64,000 bases of DNA. Source: Gari tellinella. Taxonomy: Eukaryota; Mollusca; Bivalvia; Cardiida; Psammobiidae. This document shows positions 32,531-45,117 of the stretch, piece by piece. The stretch covers positions 22,844,001-22,908,000 of the forward strand of contig OV277863.1 of the NCBI GenBank assembly GCA_922989275.2. Reading direction: 5' to 3'. The notes below the pieces were generated by a model. The model was not told the DNA's origin. It did no database searches and saw only the letters and a list, made by a program, of their open reading frames with translations. A program made the position numbers and the translations under genes. The stretch's first letter is position 1. Every line of letters begins with the position of its first letter.

Positions 32531-32733
32531 AATTGGAGACCTCAAAAACGGCCCTTTTCAGAAGCAGTAATGCGAAGGATAAAGATCTATGTGAGTATGT
32601 CCCCGATACGAATCGGATTAAAATCAGATAATTCTCCGTAAGTTCTGGACAAACACACAATTTAGATAAAAGCTATTCAGAATTTAACATTTATGAATTG
32701 ATTTCCACCACAAACTACTTGAATATTCACGTG

Positions 32734-35181
32734 CAGGGATTTCCCCAGGATTTCTTGAAGGCATGTTGAATTTGAGACATAGGGGGAGGATGTGGGAGGG
32801 CTCTCCCTCCCGCGCTGCGGCGAATTTGTTTGCTCTTTAATCAATGAAATAGTGCATTTTTGGCAATACATATATGTAGTGTATACTATAGTGTGTTTAT
32901 ATGGAAATGGCTGAAAGAAGTACTATTCTGTTTCCTAGATCTAGTATGTGTAGGGTTTTTGTTTTCAAGTTCAGCACCAATATTTAAGTTACAACTCATA
33001 ACTGAAGTTTACTATAATACATGTACCTGCTGATCTCCCAGTACAGTTGCTGACTGCAGCTTGCATTAACTAGTAGTCCATTATTTTGCAACAAAGTATT
33101 ACATTGTAAAACCTTACAATTTGTTAAAGCACAAAAATGATAAATACATGTAGCTGAAACACATTAATTCACTTATTTTATACATAATTACATAAAAAAA
33201 TATCCAGAAACTAGGATGTGGAAACTATGAATGCCTGGACCTATGGAAAAAGTGTAGACCCAGTCTGATCTCCTTGGTGAGTCCTCTGATCAGTGTTAGT
33301 GCCATTTACAAGATTGTAAAGTCTTTGGAAAAACTACTATTGACAGAAACCACAAACAACATGTAGTCTCTTGACCAAAATGGAAAAGTCTTTTGAAAAA
33401 ATCAGTATTTGAAAGTTTAAAGCATGTACACACATTTTCAATTTGCTCTGCTATACATACTACACTACTGTCACACTCAATCAGATAATACACATAGAAA
33501 TGCTCACTTTTGTTTTCAAATAAATAAATTCTGAAACAGAAATGCAGAAACAAGTAGGTAGGGATTGTGCTGCAAACAGTAGATCCAGAACAGGAAGCCC
33601 CTGACCAGGGAAAACTGGTTGTCTTACTTATGTTTTTGGAAAAACATTCATAAGTCTCATAAACTTAATCAAAGAATTTATTTGAAACGGTTAAACATTA
33701 ACTTGCCACACACAGTCAAACATACACACAAAACACCTACCCTTATTTAGAATTAAGTACAGTGCATGGTGATTTAAATGTATCATACTTAAACTCTCAT
33801 TCCTCATAGCCATTTGAGATACATTTTCATGCCTTTACTGTTCCCTTGAGGTTAAAGAAAAGAAATTGTCTTTGTACTCTATCGAAGAGGTTTAGTAAAA
33901 AAAATAAAAAATAATAATAATAATTTTTTTTTTTTTTTATGTGTCAAGAACCTGTGGGTTAAGAGCAAGTGGATGTCAAATGGAGGATTCATTTTTACTT
34001 TAAGCCTGCTCTAAACATCCATCCATCATAAAAACAGAAAACAAATTTTAACTCTGTGAAGAATTAATTAGACTGTTTGACTTTGTCATGAGATAAATCC
34101 AAGTCTACTTGAATATTTGTTGTCACGATTGTTTTCTGTTTCAATATTTAATCTCCAAGTATTCAATTTCAATTTCTATTTACCAAAAATACCAGAAAGC
34201 TATTTTAAGAGATTCATCGTTTCCCGCGTGTCTTGTAACTTATTTCCCGAAACTCCCACGAAAAACGTTTTCCACATCGATAGCCATTGCATACGAATAA
34301 GTGCTAATTTTAAACGTCGCAATTTATGTTATATATCCTGTCATTCTAAATGGACGTTTATAACGTCTAATCTAATTGGATGTTTTCAAAAAATGACGCT
34401 GGGAATTACCTAGTCTAGATCTATTTGATAACCAATTACAAGTAAAGACATGTGACTAAGTTCGAAGCATGCCGCGCATTTGGATTTCATTTCGGAAGTT
34501 TGGAATACTATATTGTTTGCGTCTGTTACGTGATTATTAATACGGAGTTGTGAGGAAATAATTTCTAAAAGGTACTTTATAGTCATTTAAAACATTCATT
34601 TGTTCTGTATTTGCGGAGAATTTCCTTATTTAACAGGCCCCGTATCGAGAATATTTTTCCGAGGCGAGACGCGATTTCACGTCTCATTATTCGCGGCGAA
34701 TTTTCAGTCCACCGTTAATAATCTTATGAATGTTAAATTCGGGAAAAGGAATGTCCGAGATTCCGGTTTCGGCTAGTATTTATTTTTCTTTCAGCGTTGT
34801 TCGTAGCTTGTTTTCCAAAAATCATTCAAGTCGCTGTTTGTAAAGTTAGCCATGTTGTAGAATCTACTCGCACTAGCGGTTTTAGAAACGTCAATCAAAA
34901 GTTAATCTCGCTCAAAATAGAACGAGTCCCTGTCAATCACCGTAAACGGAATAAGGAAATTCGGCTCCTGATTGGTTGATGAAGCTAAGCACACGCCTGA
35001 CGCGCGTGACGGCGTTTGGCATATGAAATAATTACTGGAATACACAACACAGAGCCCTGATTAAGGCTAGTCGCTCTGCGGATTAAGACATGTCGGCCAG
35101 ATCAAAGCATGTCGCGAAGAGACCGCCTGGGAGGAAGGCATGTCGCCTGCGACAGGCGAAAACGGCCTGGGGAAATCCCTG
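32734..35181. mobile_element. possible hAT-type element with 16-bp inverted termini
   Basis: CAGGGATTTCCCCAGG at 32734 and its exact complement CCTGGGGAAATCCCTG ending at 35181. The interior has no transposase that I recognise, and the flanks share only ACGT, so the target duplication is not convincing. Could be two separate relics. Confidence 0.4.
33904..33940. repeat. A/T low-complexity tract
   Basis: (AAT)n followed by a 15-base T run; the remainder of 33200-34600 shows no gene and only one short GTGTAGACCC hairpin near 33250. Confidence 0.8.
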
Positions 35182-35479
35182 ACGTAACAGAAAAAAACTT
35201 CGAAAATTATACCGTTACAAAAGGACGGGGTGCCGAAATATTTGCTACGAGAACTACGTATATTTTGTCAGTCTAAAAAGTACAGTATTCCCAAGCGTCG
35301 TTTTCTACAATCAATTAAAATTAATCTGTTTGTTAAATACGATTTGTGCAAATGTATAATTATTTAGTTAGATTTTACAACGAATTACGATCGTAAAATT
35401 GATTTGCAATCAGTTTTCGCGGTAGAAAATTTAGACACGTTATTTTGTTGTTAAAACCACACCCACTTTATGGCGCTAG

Positions 35480-35660
35480 TAAATGTCGTCTGCAGACTTT
35501 GTCATCTGCAACAATTCAATTCTCTAAGTTAATTTTTGTGCATTTTCTTTCAGAAAATATTAGTTTCAAACAGTTTGTATCTAGATGAGATGATGCGGCG
35601 TCTCATCTGGATCCATACTGTTTGCAAAATCAATAACAGATAGTTAAGTTGCTAACTCTT
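35480..35660 (+). mobile_element. HP-G copy, diverged ends
   Basis: GTCGTCTGCAGACTTTG, hairpin CAAACAGTTTGTATCTAGAT with complement CTGGATCCATACTGTTTGC around GATGCGGCGTC, then TAGTTAAG. Terminal TTAA sites are not clear. Confidence 0.6.
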
Positions 35661-35930
35661 TCTATATCTACTCCATAGATAGAAATCTAGACCATTTGAA
35701 CTAATTCATTCATTCTCTCAAGAAAATAGATGTTCCACTTTATCTTTACTAGTCATGAATAATAATATAAGAACCATAAGAAATAGCTCTTATATCCTAG
35801 CAGTTGGTAGATCTAGCTTAAAGCAGGCTTAAACTTTTACTGAAGTAGAATGCTCCTGAAGAGTATTCTGCTTTACTTTCAGCATGCTTTACACAACCAT
35901 CCCTCTGCAATACTAAGATACTAGAATAAT
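35655..35930 (-). mobile_element. HP-B copy, diverged (reverse)
   Basis: TTGCTAACTCTTTCTATATC, AATAGATGTTCCACTTTA, hairpin AAGTAGAATGCTCCTGAAGA with TATTCTGCTTTACTTTCA. Ends decayed. Confidence 0.55.
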
Positions 35931-36009
35931 AGGCCCATGTCAGTATTATAAGAATTATATCTCTGGGTGAAAATTGTCTCTGTCTTAGTGGTCTATAGAC
36001 TTATCTATT

Positions 36010-36574
36010 CACTTATTTAAACAAGAAATATCTTTAAAAAAGATATTCAGCGGAATGGGTGGTGGAATTCATGCTGTAGATGGGTGTGCAAAATTGTATG
36101 AAATTGGGGTTTTTCAAAGAATTGTAATATCTTGGATTGAAAAGCAAAAAATACACATTCAAGGATAACTATAACTCTGACTAAAAAACTATAAATGTAC
36201 AGAAATGCAAAACAATAATATAACCCATATCCTAGCTACTGGTAGGAGATTCTCAGATTAAACTACTGTTCTATATATCAAACTTCATTCATGGGGAGTT
36301 TCTTGAAACAAACTATAACTAAATTAACTGTACATGCCGTTCTATAACACCTCACTCTTGTGAATAAATGATGAAACAACACAATTGTGTTTAACTCACT
36401 TGAGGCCATTTATTATATTGCTATCAATGTATGGTAAATTTGAACAAATAGTTAACAATTAAAATAAATTGGTAGTAATCCATTATTTAACAAAACACCT
36501 AGCTGCCACTGTCTATTTATAAGTAGACATCTGCTATCATATCTTAAAATAGAAGCATGATGTCATCAGTATTA
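36010..36574 (-). repeat. ~1-kb dispersed repeat (K), first part of interrupted copy
   Basis: Matches in reverse complement 47050-47615 (AGAAATATCTTTAAAAAAGA, GGTGTGCAAAATTGTATGAA, GTTAACAATTAAAATAAATT). The copy is broken at 36574 by a terminal-inverted-repeat element and resumes at 39328. Confidence 0.85.
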
Positions 36575-36765
36575 CCATGGAGAAAGGACAAATGGAGAAG
36601 TAACTTATACTCAAATCTGCATTTTCCCGAAAATGGTGTCGTCCGTTACCTGTATGTGCGATAACGCTTAATAGATCGATAATTCAACTGCACCGGTACG
36701 CCGATAGCGGGCTATCGCGTTTTTTATCGTGTTGAATGGTTACCTACTGTTAGTTTAAGTTACAT

Positions 36766-37300
36766 AAAATCCTTAATTTTCACCCGATTTTCATTATAAT
36801 GGTCTTAAAAGAAGGCTAAGATATTTATCTTTCACTTGTAAAAATAACAGATTTTATTTTAAAAATTGATCAGTTTTATGGCGAGTTAAAGAGTGGTTTC
36901 CAAATGAATTTGCCGATAAAAGGGAGCAAGCACTCGGGCATAAATATATCACGCCCCGTTACAAAACCTTTCATAAAACCCTCAATTTTCCACCGATTTT
37001 CAAAGAAATGGTCTTAAAGGAAAGCTTAGATATATTTCTTTCAGTTGTAAAAATGCAAGTGTTTATTTTCGAAATCGACCAATTTTATGGCGAGTTAAAG
37101 AGCGATGGCCAAATTAAATAATAGATAAACGAGAGCAGGCGATCGCGAAATATACACTACGTCCCGTTTCAAAAACTTGAATTTAATCCATAATTTTCGT
37201 CCGATATATATATATATATATATATTTTAAAAAAAGGTCTTGATATAAAGCCGTGACACTTATCTTTCGGTTGTAAAAATACCAGGGTTTTCTTGAAGCG
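36766..37300 (+). repeat. tandem ~210-bp units inside the 2.75-kb element
   Basis: Three degenerate units with TTTTCACCCGATTTTCA, ATGGTCTTAAA, TTTCA-TTGTAAAAAT and TTTTATGGCGAGTTAAAGAG. The third is cut by a (TA)n run. Confidence 0.8.
37204..37226. repeat. (TA)n microsatellite
   Basis: About 11 TA dinucleotides within the third subterminal unit. Confidence 0.95.
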
Positions 37301-37843
37301 AAAAAAGTAATGATGACCTACAAAGGTTGCTGGCTAATGAAATGACTAGACCAACTCGCGTAAGAAAAGAATTCCTTCCGTATAAAAACTTAAGCAAACT
37401 TCTAAACTTCTAAAAATGTGTTCATGCATTGTTACAATGTTCTATATGGAGGAAATATTTCCTTGGAAGTAAAAAAAAAATCCATTTTGTATGTAAAGAG
37501 ACATTTGAAAGGAGTGCGCGTCAAACGGCCAAAATCCAAAACGGCCAAAGTTGTAACTGTATTATTATGTCGTATGTGATCATTATTATTATTGAAAGGA
37601 AAATTAGAATTATTAACATATTACTTCAAAAAAATGAATTTAGGGTTAGTTTTACATCCAGACTAAAATATACATATTATCCGTCCCATTTCTATGAAAG
37701 AGGTAACAGTTTGCATTATCTTCAGAAATTAATTGCAAACATGATAACATGAGATCTCCGTTTCTTTCTGCTTTACTTATGTCTTATATAACGGAGTAAA
37801 TTATAAAGCAGCCAATGCTTAAGCAATCTGTTTTACTGACTGC

Positions 37844-37985
37844 TTAACTCTTTGCCTGCTGATCGGGACTTTACTTTTTTTTTTTGCAAACAACTTGGAT
37901 CAAGATCAGATGCCGCGTAACACGGCGTCTGATCTGGATCCAGAATGTTTGACACTCGTCCTTAGCTTTATTTACTTACAAAATG
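37844..37985 (+). mobile_element. HP-G relic inside the 2.75-kb element
   Basis: TTAACTCTTTGCCTGCTGAT, hairpin GATCAGATGCCGCG opposite CGGCGTCTGATC flanked by GCAAACAACTTGGATC and GATCCAGAATGTTTG; right end lost. Confidence 0.65.
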
Positions 37986-38499
37986 TCTACCATATTACAC
38001 ATCACAAAGGAATGTGACACATTACGTAACCGTATACAGAACCCGCACCAAATTAGCAGGACAATTATCAGCGTCATAAAACTGTCCCAGCATGAAGTCC
38101 ATGCTTCTTGAACATGCCGATTATCTATGAAGATGGACACCAGCGGGTTGCCACTTTAATAAAAAAGATCAATGCTACCCGTGCGTGTAACTTTAACATG
38201 TGTTTTTGACTTCTGTAACCGCATGATGTTTATATATTATACAAATCACAAAAAATAAAGATAATAGAATTGAATTAAAAAAAAAAAACCCAACATCAAT
38301 GCACCTGGTTTGGTTGATGACTGGATTAACCCTCTCATTACTGAATACCAGTAACATGGTGACTATTGCAATTGCAAACAGTTGTAATCCAGACCAGGCT
38401 GCAAAAATGTCGGATTCATAGAGTATGTCTCTTGAAATATAGTTTACCCCTTTTTCAAATTAAGCTCTTTATGACACACTTTACCTTTTCTCCGCATGA

Positions 38500-38660
38500 G
38501 GATCATTAGAGAGACAGACAGACATTCATACAGAAAGATGGAGACAGAAAAGAAGAAGCGAGAGACTGACAGACAGAGATAAGAGAAAAACAGACAGACA
38601 GAGAGACAGTCACAAAGAGAAACAGAGACATAAATACAGACAGTGGCAGAGAAATATAGA
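38500..38660 (+). repeat. purine-rich GACAGA low-complexity tract
   Basis: Irregular GAGACAGACAGACA and AGAGAAAAACAGACAGAC sequence over ~160 bp, ending at the tandem array. Confidence 0.8.
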
Positions 38661-39235
38661 CACACACAAACTTCGTAGGTAAACGAAAAAATACGTTTTT
38701 CTCTCGTTTTCAAAACCTCACTAAACTATCAATTTATAAGCTATCGCCTCAAATTTTGTACTACGCGTAAGATAATGGTCTAATAAAACATCTGTATTAA
38801 AATTTATAACGATAAGATGACATTAAAAGCATTTATATTAACACCAAACTTCGTAGGTAAACGAAAAAATACGTTTTTCTCTCATTTTCAAAACCTCACT
38901 AAACTAACAATTTATAAGCTATCGCCTCAAATTTTGTACTAGTCGTGATATCATGGTTAAATAAAACATCTGTATTAAAATTTATAACGAAAAGATAGCA
39001 TTAAAAGCATTTCTATTAACACCAAACTTTCGTAGGAAAAACGGAAAATACAGTACTGTACGTTTTCTCTCTCATTTTCACAAACTCACTAAACAAACAA
39101 ATTATAAGCTATCGCCTCAAATTTTGTACTAGTCGTGAGATCATGGTCTAATAAAACATCTTTATTGAAATTTATAACGAAAAGATAACATTAAAAGCAT
39201 TTCTATTAACACCAAACTTTCGGAAAAACGTTGTT
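38660..39235 (+). repeat. tandem ~178-bp units inside the 2.75-kb element
   Basis: Three units plus a partial fourth, starting at CACAAACTTCGTAGGTAAAC, period 178-190 bp, each with TTATAAGCTATCGCCTCAAA and ATTAAAAGCATTTCTATTAA. Confidence 0.92.
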
Positions 39236-39327
39236 TTCTAGCCGCCAGCGAGCGCCGCTGATTGAACGACACGATAAATCGCGAGCAGGCCGGATACTTC
39301 TCCATTTGTCCTTTCTCCATGGTATTA

Positions 39328-39720
39328 CACACTGCCTGTGTCTTTTAATCAGTGCATAAACCAAAGCCAGGCTACAGTTACAGGGCTCCAGATAAGAGGG
39401 GAGTAAACAGAACAAATCTAACATTTCTCACTCAAATCAGCACCAAACCCTATGGTGTTACCACTCATTTTTATCGTCTCGAAGAGACAATTCAAATGAG
39501 TAGGACACCATAGGGTTTAAATTTAATGCACAAATAAAGTTTTTAAGTTTTGAAATAATTCTCTTATCTGGAGCCCTGGCTACTATCCAATCAGACAATT
39601 CAGTTTCAACAGGTGCTCTAAATTCTAAATTTCTGATCAAATATGATTGGTTGAAATGTTTGTCTAAATAAAAATGTAGGTCTAAATAGATAATAGTCAG
39701 CTCTGCTGAAAAAAATAAGC
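39328..39720 (-). repeat. repeat K, second part of interrupted copy
   Basis: Complement of 46640-47045: TGATCAAATATGATTGGTTG, CAACAGGTGCTCTAAATTC and an HP-A copy in the same place as in the other copy. Confidence 0.85.
39381..39579 (-). mobile_element. HP-A copy within repeat K
   Basis: CAGGGCTCCAGATAAGAGGG to TCTTATCTGGAGCCCTG; core GTCTCGAAGAGAC. Shared position with 46782-46972 shows it was present before K was duplicated. Confidence 0.82.
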
Positions 39721-39722
39721 AA

Positions 39723-42010
39723 TTAGTGATTAACTTATGAAAACATATAAAGTATTGGATTTTCATCGCCTGCGCCTAGTTTTGTCTCGAAAAAGGTGTC
39801 GTGAAAAAAGCTCCCTATTTGGCACCTCAATCTCCCTATTAAAATTTCCAGATCTCCCTATTTGGGTCTTAGAAAATATCACATGTATGCATGCCTTTCA
39901 TTTGTTGACTGTGTAGGAGAAGGCTAACTTGCTCACGGAATCTCTGAGTATAATATTTTGACCTTTGTCTCGAGTTACGGTGTAGCATCCACTGAGAACG
40001 ATGTCACGGTATTTGCTTTAACCTCTTTACAGTGATTAAATAGGCGAAAGTAAAGTCAAAGACATTCATGTTTATCTATATATATTTGTTTATGTAGAAT
40101 GCTATTAAATGAAGCATTCTGGTTCTCTTTCCGACTGCTTTGTACATCAATATGTCAGGAAGTTGCGAATTTTTAAACTTTTTGTTCGACAAAGTCCATT
40201 CTTATTGTTACGACGGTCGCAATACGGCAGTGTTTATATTATGACAAAATGAATGTAAAAAATATGATCGCTTAAAGTTACGACGCTCGTGGTTATCTTT
40301 ACGATGGTTGTTATTTTTACGTCATTTTTTTCTCTCTACTTTTCATCCCTCACAACCATTACTTATAGCTACGACGATCGTGGAATTATCTTTACGACAG
40401 TTGTTATTTTTACGTCAGTGTTTAAATTTCGGCCTAAAAAATAATATGTGCGCATGCGCGACCGGAGATTATTTTTGACGTAAAAATAGAATCTCGGTTA
40501 TCTTTACGACTCGTCGTAAACATAGCCACTGCGTAAAATCAATTCCTTGCGTAATAAAAAAGCAAATCAAAATCTCATTACCCAATTATTTTTATTCTTG
40601 AGCATATCGCTTTGTGAAGACCTTATAGTTCTGCGGCAATAGCCAAGTAAATCCAAATGAGTTTGGAATTGAAAGCTGTTTCCCAGCGCATGCTTTCAGT
40701 TTCTGCCATATAACACCATATTCAACTTAATTAACTGGGAACCATACTCACAAAAACTATAGACTGGTTCTACAACATTGGAATTTTACACCGGAAAAGT
40801 GAGTATAGTAAAGGGATAATTGACACTGTGACTGTAACCCTGTCTAAGATAAACTTCCGTTCTGCACTGGTAGACTGCATGCAGACTGAAAACAACTGTT
40901 TACTGATGTGCAAAAGCACAAATATTTGGTTGTTTAACAGAGCCAATTTTAAAAGCTGTGGTAAATAATATATTAGATGATATGATCAAGGTCTTCAACC
41001 ATTGTCTTTGCTATACTCAATGATCTTGTGACCGAGTTATGCCAGTCTCTGGACTGCGTGAAAACGAAAGTAAAACATTCTTTAGATCGATTGACATTAG
41101 AAACAAAACATGACTGGGAAAAATCATATCCGTGGCTTGTCATAATAGAAGACAGTAACCTTTAGACGTAACTACGATGTAAGGTATGTAGGTCAATGAA
41201 AAAAGTGTAAACTGACAAGTGTCAGAGCGGTAGAGGGTGCATTGAGTAATCAGATATCTACTATTAATTGAGCATTATAATTAGACACAGTTAGAGCACC
41301 AAACCAGCGACCCTGTTAATTTAAATCATTGACAAAACACAAAATTGCTTGTAAACATGAAGAACAGAATGTAAGTATTCAATGTTAAATTGTTTTAAAG
41401 TTATTTTTGTTATGCAAAGGTTTTAGCTCAAGTAAGACCTTAGTAAAATCAACATTTTTTCATATTACCCAATTAAGTTTCTTCGGTACCCAATTGTTTG
41501 CCAAGTCTAGGGGTAATTACCCAATTAACGCAAATGCTTATCTGTAGCTCTGATTATAAGCTCAAAAAACATTTTTAAATAGCATTATGCACAATAAACA
41601 ATAAATACCCTACCCTTTTTCTGCTTTATTTCACAACTTTCCTCAGTTGAGCGAGAGAAATCCAAGAAAATAAGAGTTGAATCTTCAACTTCTGGTGAAC
41701 TAAACGTCAACTTCTGGTTAAAGTAATAAGAAGAGTAAAAGTACAAACGAAACCAAAAATTAAAATGGACTGGGAGCCAGCGAGCCGATTTTCGTTCAAA
41801 CCGGAAATGGAAATTGGTATACTTGTTTTATACATGACCTTTGTGTTCCACAATGGCTGAGTTACAGAAAAAACGTGTAGTGTTCTGATTTAAACGATGG
41901 AATAAGATGCTAAGGTAGTTGTCATTATATTTATTGTCAAAAATATTAAATAAAAAGACATAAATTGTACTAAATTGACTACACCACTAACTGTGTGCAG
42001 ACAAAGTTCA
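39723..42010. other. non-coding stretch, no gene recognised
   Basis: Contains GCTCCCTATTTGGCACCTCA-like text near 39811 and repeated TTACGACG(A/C)(T/C)CGT motifs between 40205 and 40520. No protein domain, intact mobile element or RNA gene was recognised. Confidence 0.5.
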
Positions 42011-42017
42011 AATTAAG

Positions 42018-42318
42018 CAGGCCTTTTTCTGGTGTATCCACGGGTCCGATAAACGGACCCATTCCCAATGGGAAATGGTAAAAAATATTCCCAATTTTAA
42101 AAAAAAATCCCAATTTAAGAAACAACAACAGGTTGTTACTGATAACTCAAATTCAAATAAAAACTAGTGGAAATAAATACTACATGTCATTTTTCTGGCC
42201 ATTTAGCTTCAATATGTGAAATCAATTATAAAAATTCTCCCCAAAACATGATTTTTCGCGCCTAAATTTTCCCAAATCAGACATTGCAGTTTTTCTCAAA
42301 TGGTCAGAAAAAGGCATG
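42018..42318. mobile_element. 301-bp hAT-like MITE with TTAAG duplication
   Basis: CAGGCCTTTTTCTG at the left and CAGAAAAAGGCATG at the right (one mismatch in 14), flanked by TTAAG at 42013-42017 and 42319-42323. Interior repeats ATTCCCAATTTTAA. Too small to code. Confidence 0.65.
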
Positions 42319-42581
42319 TTAAGAGAAAAAGGTGTTTGAAGTCCCGCCTCGATTTTTAGTCGTAACTTGCTATCGGAAAATGACATATTAGTGAAAGACC
42401 CTGGTTGAGCTGAAACTGAAAAATGTAAAAAATCAACATGATAAATGTGAAATGATAAAAATTCGAAACACAGGGTCTTTCTAGAAGGACTACTTATTAT
42501 TATATTAATCAGCTAGAAATAGGATACTGTCCACATTATCACAATTTACATATCTCAAAGTCTAGCTCCCCTAAAGCCAGT

Positions 42582-42612
<31 letters not shown>

Positions 42613-43056
42613 GTGAGCTGTTGTGATCGCCCGTCGTCCGTCTGTCCGTCCGTTCAAATTTACTTCAAGCGACAACTCCTCTGAAACCGCGAGTCCGAGG
42701 AAAAAACTAATTTGCTCACGGTGTTCCTTGGATGCTTCTCTACAGAAATTGTTAAAATGAAACTTTAAAGTGGACTACTTATTGAAATTTATTAAAAAAA
42801 GTGAAAAACTTTAAACAAGTTTTTTGTAAAAAACCACTGTTCCCACACCTTAGATATTGAATGAATAGTATCTTCTACTAAATCACTTTCAAAATTGTAA
42901 AAAATCAAAACCCTAGGATCAAATTTGACTCAACCCTGGCCATATCAGTGCTTTTTGATGCAGGTCTGACAGTAAAAACTCTCTAATGATCCGTTTTATA
43001 TAGACGCATTGTATCTTCCAGGCTAAGAAGCTACCCTTATACTAAATGCAACATTT

Positions 43057-43135
43057 TTGCAAACAGTTTGGATCCAGGTCAGATGCCACATAATGCTGCA
43101 TCTAATCTGGATCTAAACTATTTGCCACTCATTTA
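43057..43135. repeat. HP-G-type hairpin
   Basis: GCAAACAGTTTGGATCCAGG with GATCTAAACTATTTGC around GATGCCACATAATGCTGCATC. A second, similar copy is at 43454-43520. Confidence 0.65.
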
Positions 43136-43453
43136 CATATTTTCTTATATTTAGAAAATATAAGTTATTATTTTTTACATATTTCACATACAAACATTTG
43201 GAGCAGACAACAGTTCAGCATAATAATAGTCATTTCTCTCTGAGACCGTCTCCAATTGCATAACTGACCCATAAGCTAGCTCTGAACTCAGGTCACTGAG
43301 ATACATAACAGAAATGAAAGTGATGTCTGCTATTTTATGCTCAAGCACAACTTAGTTCGAGGCATATTACTTTTGGTCTGTCTGTTTGTTTGTTTGTGTT
43401 TTGTTTGTTTGTTTATCTTTCTGTCTATCAGTCCACAATTAATTCTTGGCCAT

Positions 43454-43520
43454 AAACAGTATGGATCCAGGTCAGATGCCACATAATGCTGCTTCTAATC
43501 TGGATCCAAACTATTTGCCA
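43454..43520. repeat. HP-G-type hairpin, second copy
   Basis: AAACAGTATGGATCCAGGTC to GGATCCAAACTATTTGCCA. The hAT element is inserted just after it in ACTCATTT. Confidence 0.65.
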
Positions 43521-43527
43521 CTCATTT

Positions 43528-45117
43528 CAGGGTTGGCCGGTAAAAACCGGGGCGGTTTTAACCGCCCGGTTTTAACCGGTTAAAACCGCCCCGGTCAATA
43601 CTCCCTGAAGTGGTCAATACTGGTCAATACCGGTCAATACTCTTTTTTTGTTAAAATAAAGCTCTTAAAGCTTTAAAAGTGTTTAAGTATAGTGTAATTA
43701 TGTATTACAGATACACAGGAAGCTATTTCAAGTGTATATAGGGGGTATAGAAAGCACAAAGTGGATTTTTCAAATCTGAAAAGACCACCCTGGTCGATTG
43801 AACTGACCATATTTATCGATTGAACTGACCGCTTGTGGTCGACTGAAATGACCACTTGCGATGGATTGAATCGACCACTCTGTTTGATTGAAAAGACCAC
43901 CCTGGCCAATTGAACCAGGTGTTTGGTGATTCCTGAAGTATTTCTTGACTTCTACAACTTGCTTTATCACCTGGTCAGGAGTAGTAAACTGTCCCAGCAG
44001 ATTCAGCCAGTGTGCAGGGCAACCATAAACTGTCATGCTGAGGTCGTCCTCCTTTAGGTTCTGCTTCATCACAGATATCTTATCACATTATCTGTGACTA
44101 CACTGATGACCTTGCAGCCATACTTCTCAGCAGAGGAGTAAATCAAAGTGTTAGTGTATTATGAATACCCCTGTCAGTGTATAATCACCCTGTATCAAGA
44201 CATTTGATTGGTCACAATCAGATCTATGACACTCCCACTGCAGTGACATGGGGCAACCTAACACATGATTATCTGTTTTGACAGCAATTTACAGGTGTTG
44301 CAAACTTGCAAATACTTGATTTTCCCATGATTGCAAATAATAAACATCAATGAATCTTCAACATTTAATTGTTGATTGACTATGGGTAAATGACCTTAAT
44401 CAATGGTTAATTAATTGCTGTAATATATTCCCAATATGGTCAATACTGGTCAATTGAAATTTTGAGTGGTCAATTGAGTTTTTAATGATCAGTTGAGATG
44501 TAAGTGAACAGTTGATTGAGTTGAAGTATTTAGAGGTTGATTGATGTAAAGCTAGCCTTTTGGTGACTAAACTCCCAAACTGACCCTAGGTGGTCAATAC
44601 TGGTCGATTTGCAAATGACAAGGCCGGTCATTTCAATCAACCACATTGTAAACAAGGTTTTATCAAATATTTACAAAATGTAATTCAAATTCAATCTTTA
44701 GATTAAATCATTGATATGATAATCATTCCCAGTATGCTAATCATGACAATGTATGAATAAGATAGGTAGGGTACTAGTACTTTATTTTATAAGTAGTCTG
44801 ATTGAATTGACCACATCAAATGGCCACCCGGCAAAAGACCACTTGTGGTGAATTAAAGAAAAACTTTGAAATACAACATCAAATTATCATACTGTTATTT
44901 AAAAAAGATCCTTAACAGTACAGTTTGTCTGTACTGTATATATTAAACAACAATTTACATTGCTAGGGGTATGATACATAGGTTTGTTTGAAGTGGTCAT
45001 TTCAATTGACCAGTAATGACCGGTATTGACCACTAATGACCAGTATTGACCGGTTAAAACCAGTATTGACCGCCCGGGTGGTCAATACTCTTATTGACCG
45101 GTCGATTGCCAACCCTG
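43528..45117 (-). mobile_element. hAT DNA transposon, 1.59 kb, internally deleted
   Basis: Termini CAGGGTTGGCCGGTAAAAAC and complement-like ACCGGTCGATTGCCAACCCT-G with an exact 8-bp target duplication ACTCATTT (43520-43527, 45118-45125), the size expected of hAT. Subterminal GGTCAATACTGGTCAATACC repeats at both ends. A transposase remnant lies on the minus strand near 43770-44140. Confidence 0.88.
43770..44140 (-). pseudogene. hAT transposase remnant
   Basis: Minus strand: VISVVTDN near 44115, then after in-frame stops MTVYGCPAHWLNLLGQF and VIKQVVEVKKYFRNHQTPG (44000-43910). TDN and the C..HWLNLL block are typical of the RNase H-like core of hAT transposases. The rest of the enzyme is missing and stops interrupt it, so it cannot act. 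The downstream frame (to 43770) runs into subterminal repeats. Confidence 0.75.

Larger units (their letters stand above)
36575..39322. mobile_element. 2.75-kb DNA element with 28-bp inverted termini and TATTA duplication
   Basis: Termini CCATGGAGAAAGGACAAATG.. at 36575-36602 and exact complement at 39295-39322, flanked on both sides by TATTA (36570-36574, 39323-39327). It interrupts repeat K, whose intact inverted copy at 46.64-47.6 kb lacks it. Subterminal tandem arrays occupy 36766-37300 and 38660-39235. No transposase frame is seen, so it is probably non-autonomous; the superfamily is unknown to me. Confidence 0.85.

Noticed and set aside
32125..32641. Frames around the poly-C run giving poly-Pro or poly-Gly
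   Set aside because: Homopolymer artefacts without start context or domain.
34109..34413. Two overlapping + strand frames of 63 and 98 codons
   Set aside because: Composition-driven, no domain; neighbouring sequence is not conserved-looking.
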